From DATLFI01 sp035524895 (GTDB taxonomy: Bacteria > Acidobacteriota > Thermoanaerobaculia > Multivoradales > Multivoraceae): a DNA stretch of 27,381 nt. The position numbers were made by a program, and so were the translations under genes. This document shows positions 17,085-23,472 of the stretch, in pieces. The notes under the pieces were generated by a model, which saw only the letters and a list, made by a program, of their open reading frames with translations, had not been told where the DNA came from and ran no database searches. How positions within the stretch are numbered: the first letter of the stretch is position 1; each line of letters opens with the position of its first letter. The stretch is from assembly GCA_035524895.1 (NCBI GenBank), contig DATLFI010000328.1:1-27381 (forward strand), written 5' to 3'.

Positions 17085-17813
17085 GTGCCTGACATGGTCG
17101 GATCCTTTTGGAAGCGGTACTTCCTCGACGGGGGCCCGATCATGTGGCCCCTGCTCATCCTGTCGATCATCGCCCTGGCCGTCATCATCGAGCGCTTCTT
17201 CGCGCTGCGTCGCGCCAAGATCAACGTGAACGAGTTCCTCGCGAAGATCCGGAAAGCCCTGATCGTCAACCGGTCGATCCGCGAGGCGATCAAGGTCTGC
17301 GAGCAGTACCGCGGCCCGGTCGCCTCGATCATGAAGGCCGGCCTCCTCAAGTACGGGCAGCCCAAGGAAGACGTCCAGAAGACCATCGAGAACGCGGCGC
17401 TGTTCGAGATGGCGCGCCTCGAGCGCTTCCTGGCCCTGCTCGCCACCGTGGCCAACGTCGCCCCGCTGATCGGCTTCTTCGGCACCGTGGTCGGCATGAT
17501 CCAGTCGTTCGACGCGCTAGCCGAAGCCGGTCTCTCGAACCCTGCGCTGGTCGCTATCGGCATCAAGGTCGCCCTCATCACCACGGCCGCCGGCCTCGCC
17601 GTCGCCATCCCGGTGCAGCTCGCCTACAACTACTTCATCAGCCGCATCAACAAGTTCGTGCGCGACATCGAGACCTCGGCGAACATGCTGCTCGAGACCT
17701 TCGGCGAGATGGAGCGCAGCGGCATCACCCCGGACGCGGCGGGCAGCGCCGGCCCGGTCGACCCGATGGCGCCCAAGGCCCCTGTGACCACAGCGAAGGC
17801 GGCGACGAAGTAG
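17085..17813 (+). CDS. exbB: MotA/TolQ/ExbB proton channel protein
   Basis: This 242-aa inner-membrane protein forms, with ExbD, the proton channel that energises TonB. Three hydrophobic segments are visible: about 17-41 (WPLLILSIIALAVIIERFFA), about 111-140 (the family block with VANVAPLIGFFGTVVGMI) and about 155-185 (VALITTAAGLAVAIPVQLAY). The cytoplasmic region lies between the first two. An ideal AGGAGG (17072-17077) lies 7 nt before the GTG start at 17085. The C-terminus is an Ala/Pro/Lys tail. It is the first gene of a run exbB-exbD-exbD-tonB. TolQ is an alternative family name, but the downstream TonB favours ExbB. Confidence 0.93.
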   Translation: MPDMVGSFWKRYFLDGGPIMWPLLILSIIALAVIIERFFALRRAKINVNEFLAKIRKALIVNRSIREAIKVCEQYRGPVASIMKAGLLKYGQPKEDVQKTIENAALFEMARLERFLALLATVANVAPLIGFFGTVVGMIQSFDALAEAGLSNPALVAIGIKVALITTAAGLAVAIPVQLAYNYFISRINKFVRDIETSANMLLETFGEMERSGITPDAAGSAGPVDPMAPKAPVTTAKAATK

Positions 17814-17840
17814 CCGCGAGCGGCAGGAAGGAGCCCGAGC

Positions 17841-18260
17841 ATGAGACTCCAGGCAACCAAGAAGCACGAGGGGAACATCCCCACTGCCTCGATGGCAGAC
17901 ATCGCCTTCCTGCTCATCATCTTCTTCATGCTCACGCTCACCTTCGAGGTCGACAAGACCCAGGTGGACCTGCCGCGGACCACGATCCGGGTCGAGATCC
18001 CGAAGAAGGCCGCGTACATCTCCATTGACGAGTCGGGACGGATCAAGGTTTCGAGCGGCGAGGAGCTGAGCGCCTCGGTGCCCGGCGCGGAGGACGTGTT
18101 CTCCTTCGCCGCGGGCGTCATCGCCCAGAACCCGACCAAGGAGTTCGTGGTCAAGGCAGACGAAGAGGTGCCCTATCGCGACGTCGACGCCGTCGTCGAC
18201 GCGCTCAAGCGCGCGAAGGTTCGGCTGATCTACCTCCTCTCCAACCAGAAGACGGTCTGA
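17841..18260 (+). CDS. exbD: ExbD/TolR-family biopolymer transport protein, first copy
   Basis: This is a 139-aa single-pass protein. The cytoplasmic N-terminus leads into TASMADIAFLLIIFFMLTLT, whose D20 is the essential proton-path aspartate of ExbD (Asp25 in E. coli). The periplasmic domain follows (about 45-139), with IDESGRIKVSSGEEL and VVKADEEVPYRDVDAVVDAL. A GGAAGGAG-type ribosome-binding site precedes ATG 17841, which lies 27 bp after exbB. It is followed by a second ExbD; the two differ outside the membrane segment, so this is not a recent tandem duplication. Confidence 0.92.
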   Translation: MRLQATKKHEGNIPTASMADIAFLLIIFFMLTLTFEVDKTQVDLPRTTIRVEIPKKAAYISIDESGRIKVSSGEELSASVPGAEDVFSFAAGVIAQNPTKEFVVKADEEVPYRDVDAVVDALKRAKVRLIYLLSNQKTV

Positions 18261-18306
18261 CCGCGATGCCACGACCCTCCATCGAATCCCACTGGAGAGC
18301 ACAGCT

Positions 18307-18744
18307 ATGAAGATAGGGCGCGCGAAGGTCAGCGACGAGATCCCGACATCGTCGATGGCGGACATCGCCTTCCTGCTGATCATCTACTTCATGGTCACGA
18401 CCACCTTCACCACCACCCGCGGCCTCGACTTCGCCCTGCCCGAGGACGACGACACGCCGCCGGTGATCGAGAAGGAGGACTCGGTGCTGATCGAGATCAC
18501 GCCAGGCGGCGAGCTGATCGTGGACCAGCGACCGATGCTGCTCGCCGACTTGCTCGACACCCTGCGGATCAAGCTCGAGATCAACCCCAAGAAGCCGGTG
18601 ATCATCCGACCCGATCCGTCGTCGCCCTACAAGTACATGGTCGGGGTGCTCGACGAGCTCCGCCTGGCTCCCGAGAAGGGCTTCCCGGAGGAGATCCGGA
18701 TCTCCATCCCCACCCAGCGCGAGATCGAGAGCTTCTGGTACTAG
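18307..18744 (+). CDS. exbD: ExbD/TolR-family biopolymer transport protein, second copy
   Basis: This 145-aa protein has the same plan as the gene before it: IPTSSMADIAFLLIIYFMVT at the membrane with D19 as the proton-path residue, then a periplasmic domain. The periplasmic part is acidic at its start (PEDDDTPP) and ends with an unusual EIRISIPTQREIESFWY tail. ATG 18307 has GGAGAG 7 nt upstream. Two ExbD paralogues with one ExbB suggest a mixed ExbD dimer in the channel, an inference from gene order. It precedes tonB by 28 bp. Confidence 0.92.
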   Translation: MKIGRAKVSDEIPTSSMADIAFLLIIYFMVTTTFTTTRGLDFALPEDDDTPPVIEKEDSVLIEITPGGELIVDQRPMLLADLLDTLRIKLEINPKKPVIIRPDPSSPYKYMVGVLDELRLAPEKGFPEEIRISIPTQREIESFWY

Positions 18745-18772
18745 ACCGCCTGACCTGCTGGAGGATCGCGAG

Positions 18773-19537
18773 ATGAGCGAAAGAGTACAGCCCACCAAGC
18801 AGACTCCGGTCGCTGGCTCGGCGGCGGCTACGGGGACCGGCGGGAAGTCGCTCGAGGGCACGCCGGCGACGGCTTCCCAGGAGCGTCTCGAGACCTACAT
18901 GTACGAGGAGGCGGAGGACAACCGCACCCTGCGTTGGGCCGTGGTGGTCGCTGTCATCTTCCACCTCGGGCTGGTGGTGGTGAATCTGCCGCAACTGCGC
19001 TCGGCCACCACGGTCGCGGCCGACAAGCCCAAGGTCTACGTCGTGCAGCAGGTGCGCTTCAAGCCGCCCCCGCCGCAGGAGCAGAAGCAGATCCCGAAGC
19101 CGAAGACGAAGAAGGTCCCGATCCCCGACCCGACGCCGGACGAGCCCGAGCCCATCCGCATGGACGACCCCGAGACGTTCGATATGCCGGTCGTCGACGA
19201 CCTGGTCATCGGCATCCCCGAGGCACCGCCCGAGCCCGAGCCGTCCGGCCCGATCTATGTCACCGGCGACGTGCAGAAGCCGGAGAAGATCGCCGCGCCA
19301 CCCCCGCAGTACACCGAGATCGCGCGCAAGGCACGTATCCAGGGAGTAGTCATCGTCCAAGCCATCATCGACGAGCAGGGCAACGTCACCAACGTCCAGG
19401 TGCTCAAGGGCCTACCCATGGGTCTGGCCGAATCCGCAACCGACGCCGTCAAACAGTGGAAGTTCAAGCCGGCGATGCTCAACGGCAAGCCGGTGGCCGT
19501 CTACTTCAATTTGACCGTAAACTTCCAGCTCCAGTAG
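18773..19537 (+). CDS. tonB: TonB energy-transducing protein
   Basis: This 254-aa protein has a 53-residue cytoplasmic N-terminus, a membrane helix at about 54-72 (WAVVVAVIFHLGLVVVNL), a Pro/Lys/Glu-rich periplasmic spacer (about 85-175) and a TonB C-terminal domain (about 180-254). H64 in the helix matches the essential histidine of TonB. The C-terminal domain shows the classic EIARKARIQGVVIVQAIID, GNVTNVQVLKG and AVKQWKFKPA blocks. TonB carries proton-motive energy from ExbB/ExbD to outer-membrane receptors. The N-terminus before the helix is much longer than in E. coli TonB. GGAGG lies 8 nt before ATG 18773. No TonB-dependent receptor is encoded in the window. Confidence 0.94.
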   Translation: MSERVQPTKQTPVAGSAAATGTGGKSLEGTPATASQERLETYMYEEAEDNRTLRWAVVVAVIFHLGLVVVNLPQLRSATTVAADKPKVYVVQQVRFKPPPPQEQKQIPKPKTKKVPIPDPTPDEPEPIRMDDPETFDMPVVDDLVIGIPEAPPEPEPSGPIYVTGDVQKPEKIAAPPPQYTEIARKARIQGVVIVQAIIDEQGNVTNVQVLKGLPMGLAESATDAVKQWKFKPAMLNGKPVAVYFNLTVNFQLQ

Positions 19538-19574
19538 CTTCGACCTAGCTTCCACCCAGGACGCGTGACGAGTT

Positions 19575-19589
19575 CCGCCCAAAAGGCGG
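19575..19589 (+). other. Small intercistronic hairpin between tonB and the DUF4388 gene
   Basis: CCGCC at 19575-19579 pairs with GGCGG at 19585-19589 around a CAAAA loop. The stem is short and has no T-run. It may modulate RNA stability or partially terminate; this is inference. Confidence 0.3.
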
Positions 19590-19611
19590 CACCCCAGCCA
19601 TAAGGGAAGAG

Positions 19612-20454
19612 GTGGCCTTCCAGGGCTCGCTCGACGAACTCCCTCTGCCGGACATCATCCAGTTGGTGTCGGTGTCCGGCAAGACTGGAGTATTCGATCT
19701 CCGGCGCAGCGGACGCACCGGTCAGATCTTTCTCCGCGACGGCCAGATCGTGCACGCGCACACTAGCCGTCTCGAGGGAGACGAGGCGGTGTACGAGCTC
19801 GCGACCTGGGCTGACGGCGATTTCACGTTTTCCCAGGCTGTCGAGGCGCCACACCGCAGCATCGACAAGTCGAACACCAACCTCCTCATGGAGGCGGCGC
19901 GACGGATCGACGAGTGGAAGATCCTCTCGAAGAGAATCCCGTCGACGGCCCATATCCCTGTGTTCGTGAAGTCTCCGGTCAATACCTCGGTGTCGTTCAG
20001 CCCACAAGAATGGGCGATCGTGTGCCGAGTGGACTGCCGGCGCTCGATCGAGGACATCGCGCTCGGCCTGGGACAGAGCCCCTTCGAGACCTGCAAGCAT
20101 CTCTACGGTCTGCTCACGTCAGGGCTCCTAGACCTGCGCGAGGATGTCTTTCGACCGCTTCCCGAGCGGCTGCGCCAAGCCGAGCCTGCCGACCTGCAGC
20201 AAGTAGTCGTCGAGCTGGATGCCGCAGCGCGGCGCGGTGCCGACGGCGTCGGGCAACCCGCAGACAAGGCGCTCGACGCGCTCCTCGCAAGGGGACGCGC
20301 CGACCTCGCAGCCGGACGCGGCACCGATGCCGTGATCGAGCTGGTGCGGTCGCACGAGGACGCCCTGATTCGCTGGCGGGGTGCTGAATCGGGCCGCACC
20401 TATCTAGGTCAGGTCCGTCGCATGCTGGGGCCGCCGGTGGCGGCCCCTCCCTGA
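19612..20454 (+). CDS. DUF4388 (PatA N-terminal-like) protein
   Basis: This is a 280-aa soluble protein. The N-terminal domain (about 1-100) matches DUF4388/PatAN: FQGSLDELPLPDIIQLVSVS, GKTGVFDLRR, GQIFLRDGQIVHAHTS and GDEAVYELATWADGDFTFSQ. This domain is frequent in deltaproteobacteria and cyanobacteria, often with response regulators or motility genes. Its biochemical role is not known to me. The middle (about 135-190) resembles a winged-helix-like segment with CRRSIEDIALGLG and YGLLTSGLLDLRED. The C-terminal part is helical, with a TPR-like LARGRADLAAGRGTDAVIEL. The start is GTG 19612 with a close GGGA. It lies 74 bp after tonB, probably in the same operon, and its 3' end contains a strong hairpin. 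It could link signalling to the TonB module, but that is inference. Confidence 0.85.
   Translation: MAFQGSLDELPLPDIIQLVSVSGKTGVFDLRRSGRTGQIFLRDGQIVHAHTSRLEGDEAVYELATWADGDFTFSQAVEAPHRSIDKSNTNLLMEAARRIDEWKILSKRIPSTAHIPVFVKSPVNTSVSFSPQEWAIVCRVDCRRSIEDIALGLGQSPFETCKHLYGLLTSGLLDLREDVFRPLPERLRQAEPADLQQVVVELDAAARRGADGVGQPADKALDALLARGRADLAAGRGTDAVIELVRSHEDALIRWRGAESGRTYLGQVRRMLGPPVAAPP
20427..20447 (+). terminator. Perfect 9-bp GC hairpin at the end of the DUF4388 gene
   Basis: GGGGCCGCC at 20427-20435 is the exact reverse complement of 20439-20447 with a GGT loop. It lies just before the stop codon at 20452-20454 and 22 bp upstream of the sigma-54 promoter. There is no U-tract. Placement suggests it separates the exbB operon from the next unit. 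Confidence 0.5.
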
Positions 20455-20468
20455 GAGATCGGAATTTC

Positions 20469-20484
20469 TGGCACGAGAATTGCT
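20469..20484 (+). promoter_or_regulatory. Sigma-54 (-24/-12) promoter
   Basis: TGGCACGAGAATTGCT at 20469-20484 matches the sigma-54 consensus TGGCACG-N4-TTGCW at every fixed base. The invariant GG (20470-20471) and GC (20482-20483) are separated by the required 10 bp. Transcription would begin near 20495, about 65 nt before ATG 20561. Such promoters need an NtrC-type activator; one is encoded at 3772-5118, but a link is not shown. A short dyad ACCTA-TC-TAGGT at 20398-20409 is a weak enhancer candidate. Confidence 0.85.
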
Positions 20485-20560
20485 GTCATTGGATGTGCGT
20501 GAGACTGGAGCGTTGGGCTCCAACGTGTCGCCACGGCACGCGAGAACAGGAGAAAGCAAC

Positions 20561-21718
20561 ATGCGCAGGTTCCTCGTCTTTTTCGCGCTGCTCGCGCTGC
20601 TCGGTGCGAGTCTCGTCGGCGCTGCCGACCCGAACTGGGAAGCCGGCGTGAAGGCGTTCCAGGCCCAGAACTTCGCCGCCGCGGTAGCGGCGTTCCAGAA
20701 GTACGTCGAAGGCGGCGGTGACAACTACGAAGGGCACCTGATGCTCGGCCAGGCGCTGCTCAAGACCAAGCAGTACCCGACCGCGGCCTCGCATCTCCAG
20801 CGGGCGCTGGAGGTGAAGCCCGGCGATGCGACCGTTCAGCTCGCGCTCGGCCAGGCGCTCCTGCTCGCGGGCAAGAAGGCCGACGCGTGCCGCACCCTCC
20901 AGGCTGTCTCCGAGGCGTCGCTGCCGGCAGCCAACAAGACCGTGCTCTACCAGCTCCGCGCGAAGGCCGAGTGCGGCGGCGGCGTCGCTCTCGCGGACCT
21001 CAAGAAGATCGCGGAAGCCAAGAACGACGCCGCATCCTGGGCGGCCTACGGCTCGACGGCGGTCGCCGAGGGCGACCTCGCTACCGGCGCCGCTGCGCTC
21101 GATCGCGCCGTCAAGCTCGACGGCAGCGACGCCCGTATCCGCAAGAGCCATGTCCGCGCCCTCATCCAGCAGGCCCGCTCGAGCGCCGGCTCGCAGAAGG
21201 ACGCGGCCTACGCCAAGGCGGTGCCCGCAGCCGAGGGGCTGCTTCGGGTCGAGTCGAGCTTCGACAACCAGCTCCTTCTGGGCGAGGTGCAGATGGGCGC
21301 CAAGCAGTACGACCAGTCGGTCGCGAGCTTCCGGCGCGCCGCCGGCATGAACGCCACGGCCTGGCTGCCGCTCTTCTACACCGGCCAGGCCCTTACCGCG
21401 CTCGATCGCTACGGCGAGGCGATGGAGCCGCTCAGCAAGGCGATGAGCCTTGCACGGTCGGCCGAGGACCAGCGGAAGATCTACAACCAGCTCGGCTTCG
21501 TGCACGAGAAGCTGAAGAACTGGGCCGAGTCCGTCGTCAACTACGAGAAGGCCGGCAACGCGGGCGCGGTTGCGCGAGTGCAGCAGAACCAGGAAACCGA
21601 GAAGTTCAACGCGGATGTCGAGCAGCACAACAAGCTGATCGACGAGCTCTCCGACGAGCAGCGGAAGCTCAAGGAAGAGCTGGACAGGCTGCCGGGTAGT
21701 GGGCCGCCTCCGCGCTGA
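20561..21718 (+). CDS. Exported TPR protein with C-terminal coiled coil
   Basis: This 385-aa protein starts with a clear signal peptide (MRRFLVFFALLALLGASLVG, cleavage probably near residue 21). Tetratricopeptide repeats fill most of the rest: WEAGVKAFQAQNFAAAVAAF, GHLMLGQALLKTKQYPTAAS, VQLALGQALLLAGKKADACR, and later QLLLGEVQMGAKQYDQSVAS and FYTGQALTALDRYGEAMEPL. The last 40 residues (about 345-378) form a charged coiled coil ending in a Gly/Pro tail. It should be periplasmic or envelope-bound and act as a scaffold. ATG 20561 is chosen because it begins the signal peptide and has AGGAG 8 nt upstream; the frame open from 20480 overlaps the sigma-54 promoter. Sigma-54 control and a hairpin upstream make it a separate transcription unit. 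No specific family name is recognised. Confidence 0.88.
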   Translation: MRRFLVFFALLALLGASLVGAADPNWEAGVKAFQAQNFAAAVAAFQKYVEGGGDNYEGHLMLGQALLKTKQYPTAASHLQRALEVKPGDATVQLALGQALLLAGKKADACRTLQAVSEASLPAANKTVLYQLRAKAECGGGVALADLKKIAEAKNDAASWAAYGSTAVAEGDLATGAAALDRAVKLDGSDARIRKSHVRALIQQARSSAGSQKDAAYAKAVPAAEGLLRVESSFDNQLLLGEVQMGAKQYDQSVASFRRAAGMNATAWLPLFYTGQALTALDRYGEAMEPLSKAMSLARSAEDQRKIYNQLGFVHEKLKNWAESVVNYEKAGNAGAVARVQQNQETEKFNADVEQHNKLIDELSDEQRKLKEELDRLPGSGPPPR

Positions 21719-21720
21719 GC

Positions 21721-21736
21721 GCAGGGGGGGTCCTGC
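21721..21736. terminator. Weak hairpin between convergent TPR and ftsX genes
   Basis: GCAGG at 21721-21725 pairs with CCTGC at 21732-21736 around a G-rich loop. It lies between the stops of two convergent genes only 24 bp apart. The stem is short; low certainty. Confidence 0.25.
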
Positions 21737-21742
21737 CCCTTC

Positions 21743-22654
21743 TCAGTCGCTGCCCGCAGGTCGCAGGCTCTCGCGACGCAGTGAGGCGACCGCGCCGAAC
21801 AGGCCGGCGAAGCCACCGAGCAGGAGCAGGAGGACCTGCTCCCGCCAAGGCAGGAAGCTCCCCAGCGCGAGCGAGAGCCAGGCCGAGTCTGCGGCTCGCG
21901 AGAGCGCGAGAGCATGCAGCGAGAACAGCGCGGACAACGCCAGGAGTCCGCCCAGTAACCCCTGCAGCAGTCCTTCGACGTAGAAGGGGCCGCGTATGTA
22001 GAACTCGGTCGCGCCCACCAGCCGCATCACGGCGATCTCCTCGAGATGGAGATACGCCGTGAGGCGAATGACGAACGCGATGGTGAAGGTCGCCGCTACC
22101 ACCAATCCCAGGCCGACCACGAGACCGACGAGACGGGCGAACGCCACCACCTCTACCAAGCGCTCGAGCCACTGCTGGTCGCTATCGACGAACTCCACGC
22201 CCGGCTCCGACTCGAGCCGCGCCGCCCAGCCCGCCAGGGCCCCTCCTTCCAAGGCGTCGGGGTCGAGCGTGACCTCGACACTGGCCAGAAAGGGGTTGTC
22301 CGTGGTGGCGGCGACCACGTCGGCCAGGCTCGAGAAGGTGGCACCAAAGCGTTCGGCAGCGGTATCTGCACTCACCATCTCGGCTGCGCGAGCCCAGGCC
22401 GGCGCGCGGGCCAGCTCGAGCACGCGCTCCTGCTGCTCGGGGGTGGCGTCATCACGCAGGAACACCGTTGCCGTCAGCTCCGAGCGCCAACCTGCCGCAG
22501 CTCTGGCCAGGTTGCCGGTGAGCAGCAAGAACGCACCCGCGACCGCCAGGCTGGTGCCGATCGTCAACACCGCGACGAGGCTCGCCCGCCAGCTCCGCGC
22601 GAGGTTGCGCGCTGCCTCCCGCCAGAAGTAGCCGAGAGCTCGGCTGAGAGTCAC
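21743..22654 (-). CDS. ftsX: Cell division protein FtsX
   Basis: FtsX is the membrane partner of the FtsE ATPase; the complex activates peptidoglycan hydrolases at division. The 303-aa protein has the family pattern: cytoplasmic N-terminus, membrane segment at about 24-46 (SLVAVLTIGTSLAVAGAFLL), a large periplasmic loop (about 50-170) with TATVFLRDDATPEQQERV and FVDSDQQWLERL, then three membrane segments near 175-200, 225-245 and 270-290. LEEIAVMRLVGATEFYIRGP is the conserved FtsX signature after the second segment. The start is GTG 22654, overlapping the ftsE stop as GTGA. It is the last gene of gatB-ftsE-ftsX. No coiled-coil EnvC-like partner gene is adjacent. Confidence 0.93.
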   Translation of the reverse strand: MTLSRALGYFWREAARNLARSWRASLVAVLTIGTSLAVAGAFLLLTGNLARAAAGWRSELTATVFLRDDATPEQQERVLELARAPAWARAAEMVSADTAAERFGATFSSLADVVAATTDNPFLASVEVTLDPDALEGGALAGWAARLESEPGVEFVDSDQQWLERLVEVVAFARLVGLVVGLGLVVAATFTIAFVIRLTAYLHLEEIAVMRLVGATEFYIRGPFYVEGLLQGLLGGLLALSALFSLHALALSRAADSAWLSLALGSFLPWREQVLLLLLGGFAGLFGAVASLRRESLRPAGSD

Positions 22655-23472
22655 GGCACGTTGGCCTCGACCGGCCCGGCCTCGGGCGACTCCGGCGCCG
22701 GTGCGCCGTTGCCCCGGTCATCCTCCCGGACGGTCGGGTTTGCCTCCCGGACGGTCGCCGCGGCGGAGTGCTCTGCCTCGGTCTCGGGCTCCCCCGGCTC
22801 CAGACCTTCCACGACGCGGTCCTCCACCAGGCGGCCCCGGTCGAGCGAGAGCACACGGCCCCCGAAGCGCTCGATCATGAAGCGATCGTGGGTCGCAAGG
22901 ACGACGGTCATCCCGCGCCCGCGCACCCGCCGGAACATCCGCAGCACCTCGAGCGAGAGCTCCGGGTCGAGGTTGCCAGTCGGCTCGTCGGCCAGCAGCA
23001 GGTCGGGCTGGTTGACGAGGGCTCGGGCGATCGCGACGCGCTGCTGCTCGCCGCCCGACAGCTGCTTCGGAAACGCGCTCATGCGATGCCCCAATCCGAC
23101 CTTGCCGAGGGCCTCCAGCGCCATCCGCCGCTGTTCCGCTACGGGCGTGCCGAGGATGCGCGGCAGGTAGGCCACGTTCTCGAACACCGTCTGGCGATCG
23201 ATCAACCGAAAGCTCTGGAAGACGACGCCGATCGAGCGACGCAGGTACGGCACCTTGCTCGCGGGCAGTGTCGCCACGCTACGGCCATGGACCACGATGC
23301 TTCCTTCGCTCGGAGTGTCCTCGCGGTAGATCAGACGCAGGAACGTGGTCTTGCCGGCGCCGCTCGGACCGGTGAGGAAGACGAACTCTCCTGCGTCCAC
23401 GTGGAAGGAGACGTCGTCCAGCGCCACCTGACCGCCGGGAAATCGTTTGCTGACCCCGTAGAAGTCGATCAC
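22651..23472 (-). CDS. ftsE: Cell division ATP-binding protein FtsE with C-terminal extension
   Basis: This 273-aa ABC ATPase shows FtsE-type sequence: IDFYGVSKRFPGGQVALDDV, Walker A GPSGAGKTT at 35-43, Q-loop VVFQSFRLI, signature LSGGEQQRVAIARAL from residue 138 and Walker B LLLADEPTGNLD. FtsE proteins usually end near 220-230 aa. Here about 45 extra residues follow, rich in Glu, Ala and Pro and containing a short TVREANP/TVREDDR repeat. The start is GTG 23472-23470, overlapping the gatB stop as GTGA. The longer open frame to 23766 lies inside gatB and is rejected. It works with the downstream, overlapping ftsX. Confidence 0.94.
   Translation of the reverse strand: MIDFYGVSKRFPGGQVALDDVSFHVDAGEFVFLTGPSGAGKTTFLRLIYREDTPSEGSIVVHGRSVATLPASKVPYLRRSIGVVFQSFRLIDRQTVFENVAYLPRILGTPVAEQRRMALEALGKVGLGHRMSAFPKQLSGGEQQRVAIARALVNQPDLLLADEPTGNLDPELSLEVLRMFRRVRGRGMTVVLATHDRFMIERFGGRVLSLDRGRLVEDRVVEGLEPGEPETEAEHSAAATVREANPTVREDDRGNGAPAPESPEAGPVEANVP
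22722..22757. repeat. 15-bp direct repeat in the ftsE tail
   Basis: CCTCCCGGACGGTCG occurs at 22722-22736 and again at 22743-22757, with a 21-bp period (7 codons). It encodes the repeated TVRE motif in the FtsE C-terminal extension and probably arose by slippage. Confidence 0.8.

Noticed and set aside
16955..17092. 45-codon open frame in the exbB leader, starting ATG 16955 and overlapping the exbB start
   Set aside because: No ribosome-binding site, no run of regulatory codons and no terminator/antiterminator pair; GC-rich DNA often leaves such frames open.
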